Below are positions 59,901 to 64,000 of a stretch of 64,000 nucleotides of DNA, piece after piece. Within the stretch, counting starts at the first letter, position 1. The number at the start of each line of letters is the position of its first letter. The stretch is from NCBI GenBank assembly GCA_027627225.1, contig CM051034.1, positions 9,524,058 through 9,588,057 of the forward strand. Direction: 5' to 3'. Below the pieces are notes generated by a model. It saw only the letters and a list, made by a program, of their open reading frames with translations. It ran no database searches and was not told the DNA's origin. Both the position numbers and the translations under genes were made by a program. This DNA is from Congeria kusceri (lineage: Eukaryota; Mollusca; Bivalvia; Myida; Dreissenidae).

Positions 59901-61275
59901 GATTCTTCACATAATAAAGATATATCGGTTTCTCCACATAATAAAGACACATCGGTTTCTCCAGACAATTAAGACATACCGGTTACTCCAAACTACAAAG
60001 ATATACCGGTTTCGCCACACTATAAAGACATATCGGCTCCTGCACACTATTAAGACATACACGTATCTCAACATACATGTAATTAGAGACAAAACAGCTT
60101 GCCCACAAATGAAAGATATGCCCGTGTCTTCAAAAAAATAAGACATACCGGTTTCTCCACACAGCAAGACGGTGGCACGGAGCACCGTTCTGGGTTGGCG
60201 GCGGTGGCGTTCGTACAGCGGTAGTATTCGTTATTGTTCCAATCCAGGAACCCGTCATCAGAGTCCGAAAAACCGCAACACTCAAGCTGTTATACAAACA
60301 TATGTTATCTGGCAGTGCATTGCTTCTGACACACCGGTTATCATTATTACACAAAATCGCTTCAAAGGTCAATATATTTTAAGAAATTAGGAAGTACGAG
60401 TATCTTTTTGAATCAGGCTCATGAAAAAAGAAAAGTAGAAAGGGAAAAAAAGATGTAAATATCAATATATGGGGAATATTACATGACTGTGGTGTTCCGG
60501 TGGCTTGTATCGCTCGAGTTGATTGTGTAACGCTGTATTCCACGAGCCCGCAGGGCGAGTGGAATACAACTTTACACAACAGCAGGGCGAGTGGAATACA
60601 ACTTTACACAATCAACGAGAGCGATACAACCCACCGGAACACCACAGTCATGTATTCCATTTATTATATACCTCCTTACGATCAAAACATCACACATAAA
60701 ATAATAACAAAATAGTTATGTTAAAGAACGCGCACGAACACATGTCATGTAAATAAATGACGTCTTTCCATTCAATCAACATGTTGCAACTGCGTCGTAG
60801 TGTCTATAAATAGAATAGGGTGTTTCCCAGTGTCGATTGGAACGTTACGGAAATATACGATCCTCAACGAACGTAAAAGTAGTCCGGTTTTTGCAGCCGT
60901 TGAATACGGAAAATTATTTCACAGTGTGAAATACGGGAATTTTATCTGGCCTATTGTATTTTATACCGAAAATACATCAGTATTTGAGTCAAATAGTCTA
61001 TAGGTATATAATAAAACACAGTATTAATGGATTATATATATTATTTTAAGCTAAAAACTTGCCAAAAAATAAATTCTTACCGACTTTTGCATGTTGTCAA
61101 TTAGGTTTTTCATGTCATCATCCTCGACGACGCCATACTTTTTGATGGCGTCCTGAAAAGCCTTCTCCGGGAAGAGGCCGAGCTTCTGCTTCGCTTCCGG
61201 GACGAAGTAAAAGACGAAGATGAGGATGATGAGGACGATCTCACCGAGGAAAAAGATGTTCACTACCCAGGAATA
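56945..61275 (-). CDS. Tetraspanin, three internal exons (5' and 3' ends not found)
   Basis: Minus-strand exons 61275-61081 (65 codons), 60286-60149 (46 codons) and 57073-56945 (43 codons) all begin and end in phase 0 with AG/GT borders, and join into one frame. The first holds transmembrane helix 3 (VVNIFFLGEIVLIILIFVFY) and the start of the large extracellular loop. The second has the tetraspanin hallmark CCG (LECCGF) and a PPSCC motif. The third has the closing GC (VGCLKA) and most of helix 4 (AMVIGGAMLGVLI). The loop has the paired cysteines that form its disulfides. Tetraspanins organise membrane microdomains by binding integrins and other partners; the exact subfamily is not assigned. 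Helices 1-2 must lie upstream, probably beyond 64000. The C-terminal exon should lie left of 56845 but was not recognised. Introns contain a hairpin repeat and several arrays. Confidence 0.88.
57420..58170 (+). repeat. AGGTCA-rich tandem element in a tetraspanin intron
   Basis: The head CGCCCACATTTTGAAAAAGT followed by GTTCGTCGGTACGTCGGTAC resembles the heads at 25905 and 46396. Four units of about 175 bp contain GTGTCGCGTACATGACCCAT and CAAAGGTCAAGGTCA. Non-coding. Confidence 0.7.
58640..60060 (-). repeat. 27-bp minisatellite made of the tetraspanin loop-exon donor junction
   Basis: The unit (plus strand) is GACATACCGGTTTCTCCACA then CAATAAA. The true exon end at 60149 reads AATAAGACATACC (intron) then GGTTTCTCCACACA (exon), so the unit is that junction. 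On the minus strand each unit reads TGTGTGGAGAAACCG then GTATGTCTTTAT. About fifty copies, many with the GT kept (accggt, accagt) and others with it changed (atcggt). The long frames on both strands, up to 282 codons, follow from a period divisible by 3. Confidence 0.92.
60472..61019 (+). mobile_element. Hairpin-headed repeat with a promoter-like core, copy 2
   Basis: A near-identical partner of 16573-17103, inserted in the tetraspanin intron 62 bp past an exon donor. The hairpin arm has a local duplication of about 32 bp (GCAGGGCGAGTGGAATACAA). The TATA box is kept (60805-60812); the CRE is mutated to TGACGTCT. Confidence 0.65.
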
Positions 61276-61309
61276 CTGGAACAAAACACATATAGTAAGG
61301 AATTGTTGT

Positions 61310-62425
61310 TACCACAGAGGTAACGATTGTATTGGCTACATATATTGGTGTAACCGCAGAGACAACGATTGTAGAGCCTACGTATATTGGTGTAACCGCA
61401 GATACAACGACTGTAGCGACTACAGATATTGGTGTAACCGCAGATAGAACGACTGTAACGCCTACATATATTTTTGTAACCGCAGATACAACGACTGTAA
61501 CCGCAGATACAACGACTTTAGATACTACATATATTTGTGTAACCGCAAATACAACGGCGGACTGTACGGCGGACAGTAGATACTACAGATATTGGTTTAA
61601 CCGCAGATACAACGACTGTAGGGACTACAGATATTGGTGTAATTACAGATGCAACGATTGTATGGACTACAGCTATTGGTGTAACCGCAGAGGCAACGAT
61701 TGTATCGGGACTACATATATTGGTGTAACCGGAGATACAACGATTGTAACGGGACTACATATATTGGTGTAACCGCAGAGGCAACGATTGAATCGGGACT
61801 ACAGATATTGGTGTAACCGGAGATACAACGATTGTATCGGGACTACAATATTGGTGTAACCGCAGAGGCAACGATTGTATCGTGACTACAGATATTGGTG
61901 CAACCGCAGAGGCAACGATTGTATCGAGACTACAGATATTGGTGTAACCGCAGAGGCAGCGATTGTATCGAGACTACAGATATTGGTGCAACCGCAGAGG
62001 CAACGATTGTATCGAGACTACAGATATTGGTGTAACCGCAGAGGCAACGATTGTATCGAGACTACAGATATTGGTGCAACCGCAGAGGCAACGATTGTAT
62101 CGGAACTACAGATATTGGTGTAACCGCAGAGGCAACGATTGTATCGAGACTACAGATATTGGTGCAACCGCAGAGGCAACGATTGTATCGGGTCTACATA
62201 TATTGGTGTAACCGCAGATGCAACAGTTATTTGGGCTCCAGGTATTGGTGTAACCCCAGAGGCAAGAGTTGTAGAGACTACATAATTCGCCACCTTAGGA
62301 TAACAAGGATCAATCTAATATGTGTAAAAGAAGCATATACGCCTTTGTTATACCAAGGTCGATATATTAATGTAACCGCAGAAACAACGATTGTAAAGGC
62401 TACAGCTATTGGTGTCACTGTAGAT
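61310..62425 (+). repeat. 44-bp minisatellite in the tetraspanin intron upstream of the TM3 exon
   Basis: The unit is about 44 bp, TGTAACCGCAGAGGCAACGA, TTGTATCGAGACTACAGATA, TTGG, with about two dozen copies. The most uniform copies lie near 61860-62200. The left edge comes within about 40 bp of the exon acceptor, but the unit does not copy exon sequence. Confidence 0.9.
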
Positions 62426-62429
62426 TTAA

Positions 62430-63055
62430 ATAAGCTGTGATTTGTTGAGTCAGTGCGAAGTATTTAATTGTTTGTGTTACTTCAAAGTATATAAATATGA
62501 GTATGTACGAGTATAAGTCCCCGTTTTATTAGTACATGTACCTAAAAAATACCGCACTACAGAAAGATAAACTCTAAATATCCCTCACTTGTTATCTAAC
62601 AGCACGACCATTCTGTAGCTGTTTACACAAACCAAACACATGCGTTTTATCGAAAACAAGGCTATCCTATACAAAACAGTTGATGTAATATGAAGTACGT
62701 AATTAGAAACCATTATGGATAAGCAGGTAATACTAGACTAACAATATGTGTGAGGTTTCGTGCAACTGATGTTAATGATATTGCAGAATACCCAGTATCT
62801 AGTGACGATTGCAGGGTTTAGTTACTAACATCAAACATCAGGGCAAATCACATACCGGTTGCCTGTTTCAGATATTGTTTACTTACAAAGGTAATCGTTT
62901 GTATACTTAAATTTTTATACACGTCATATTTTGTTATCACCAGAATTTCAAACTACACGTACTAGTATATATACATCATTAATCACTGTCTGGATAAAAA
63001 TATTTACAACGTTAGATAAAATAACGTTGATTACGTTTATGACAGGCCCCCACCT
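62430..63055. other. No gene recognised
   Basis: AT-rich spacer between two minisatellites. No exon for the missing tetraspanin N-terminus was seen here. Confidence 0.4.
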
Positions 63056-63059
63056 CCGA

Positions 63060-63996
63060 TGGTTGAAAGACAATACGAACTGTTCTCAGACAATACCTAC
63101 TATTCGCATATACAATACCTACTATTCTCAGATAATATCTACTGTTTTCATATACAATACCGACTATTCTCAGACAATACCTACTATTCTCATATTCACA
63201 GACAATACATACTATTCTCAGACAATGCATACTATCATCATTCAATACTACTATTCTCATATTCTCAGACAATACCTACTATTCTCAGATAATAACTACT
63301 ATTCTCATATACCATACCGACTATTCTCAGACAATACCTACTATTCTCATATTCTAAGACAATACCTACTATTCTCAGACAATACCTACAATTCTCATTC
63401 AATACTATTATTCCCAGACAATACCTACAATTCTCGTTCAATACTTCTATTCTCAGACAATACTACTATTCTCAGACAATACCTACTATCCTCGTTCAAT
63501 ACTACTATTCTCAGACAATACCTACAATTCTCAGACATTACCTACTTTTCTCAAACACGCCGTGTTATCTCAGAGCTCAGACAATACCTACTATTCTCAG
63601 ACAATACCTACTATTCTCAGACAATACATACTATTCTCAGAAAATACCTTCTATTCTCAGACAATACATACTATTCTCAGACAATACATACTATTCGCAG
63701 ACAAAACCTACTATTCTCAGACAATACATACTATTATCACATACAATTACTACTATTCGGTGACAACACCTACTATTCTCAGACAATACATACTACTCTC
63801 AGACAATACATACTATTCTCAGACAATACCTACTATTCTCAGACGACACCTACTATTCTCAGACATTACCTACTATTCTCAGACAACGCCTCCTATTCTC
63901 AGACAATACCTGCTATTCTCAGACAATACATACTTTTATCAGACAAACCCTACTATTCTCAGACAACACTTACTATTCCCAGACAAACCCTACTAA
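63060..63996 (+). repeat. 20-bp minisatellite running to the window edge
   Basis: The unit is CTCAGACAATACCTACTATT with frequent single-base variants and short interruptions (CATATTCTCAG, CATTCAATACTA). More than forty copies. The 144-codon frame at 63562-63996 is a by-product. Confidence 0.9.
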
Positions 63997-64000
63997 AAAT

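Noticed and set aside
58714..60185. Repetitive frames up to 282 codons on both strands
   Set aside because: By-products of the 27-bp array lying in a tetraspanin intron.
63562..63996. A 144-codon frame at the window end
   Set aside because: It only reads the 20-bp minisatellite.

Overview
The window is animal nuclear DNA, most likely from a bivalve mollusc. Genes are split by GT-AG introns, the sequence is AT-rich, and it is crowded with repeat families whose style is typical of bivalves: AGGTCA-rich tandem elements, blocks that end in GGCCCTCTTGTTT, and hairpins carrying CAGCCTGTGC / GCACAGGCT. That last hairpin family resembles one I associate with Dreissena (zebra or quagga mussel). The genus is an inference and needs a search.

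Left part (1 to about 10.8 kb): two convergent genes that look like one large DNA transposon. On the + strand is the last exon of a RecQ-like SF2 helicase (144-978). On the - strand is a six-exon DUF6589-type protein (10789 to 2400). Its splice sites and phases all join correctly and a D-D-E-like acidic triad can be placed, but the first exon carries a one-base frameshift and an in-frame stop. The pairing resembles the AcademH class of Academ transposons. Other repeats, including a tRNA-derived SINE and a TIR element with a tRNA-like core, sit in its introns.

Middle left (10.8 to 28.6 kb): no host gene recognised. It holds a hAT-like non-autonomous element, several MITE-like elements, a long minisatellite (21.8-24.3 kb) and AGGTCA-rich tandem repeats.

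Middle (28.7 to 52.8 kb, + strand): one intact host gene, an MFSD10/TETRAN-like major facilitator of 467 residues in eleven coding exons. Its introns hold a broken mariner, a broken pogo-like element with TIRs and a PHD-like finger, a second hAT-like element, long repeat blocks and three minisatellites.

Right (56.9 to 61.3 kb, - strand): three coding exons of a tetraspanin (TM3, the large extracellular loop with its CCG motif, TM4). The 5' exons and the C-terminal exon were not found. The window ends inside another minisatellite.

The most unusual pattern is that several minisatellites are built from copies of a neighbouring exon-intron boundary. The donor of MFSD10 coding exon 1 is repeated 7 times (77-bp unit), the acceptor of coding exon 3 appears 11 times (about 55-bp unit), and a tetraspanin donor is repeated for about 1.4 kb (27-bp unit). 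A second tetraspanin donor has degenerate copies. Another array, just beyond MFSD10, is built from the A-box part of a tRNA-like sequence. These arrays multiply splice sites or Pol III promoter boxes rather than anonymous DNA.
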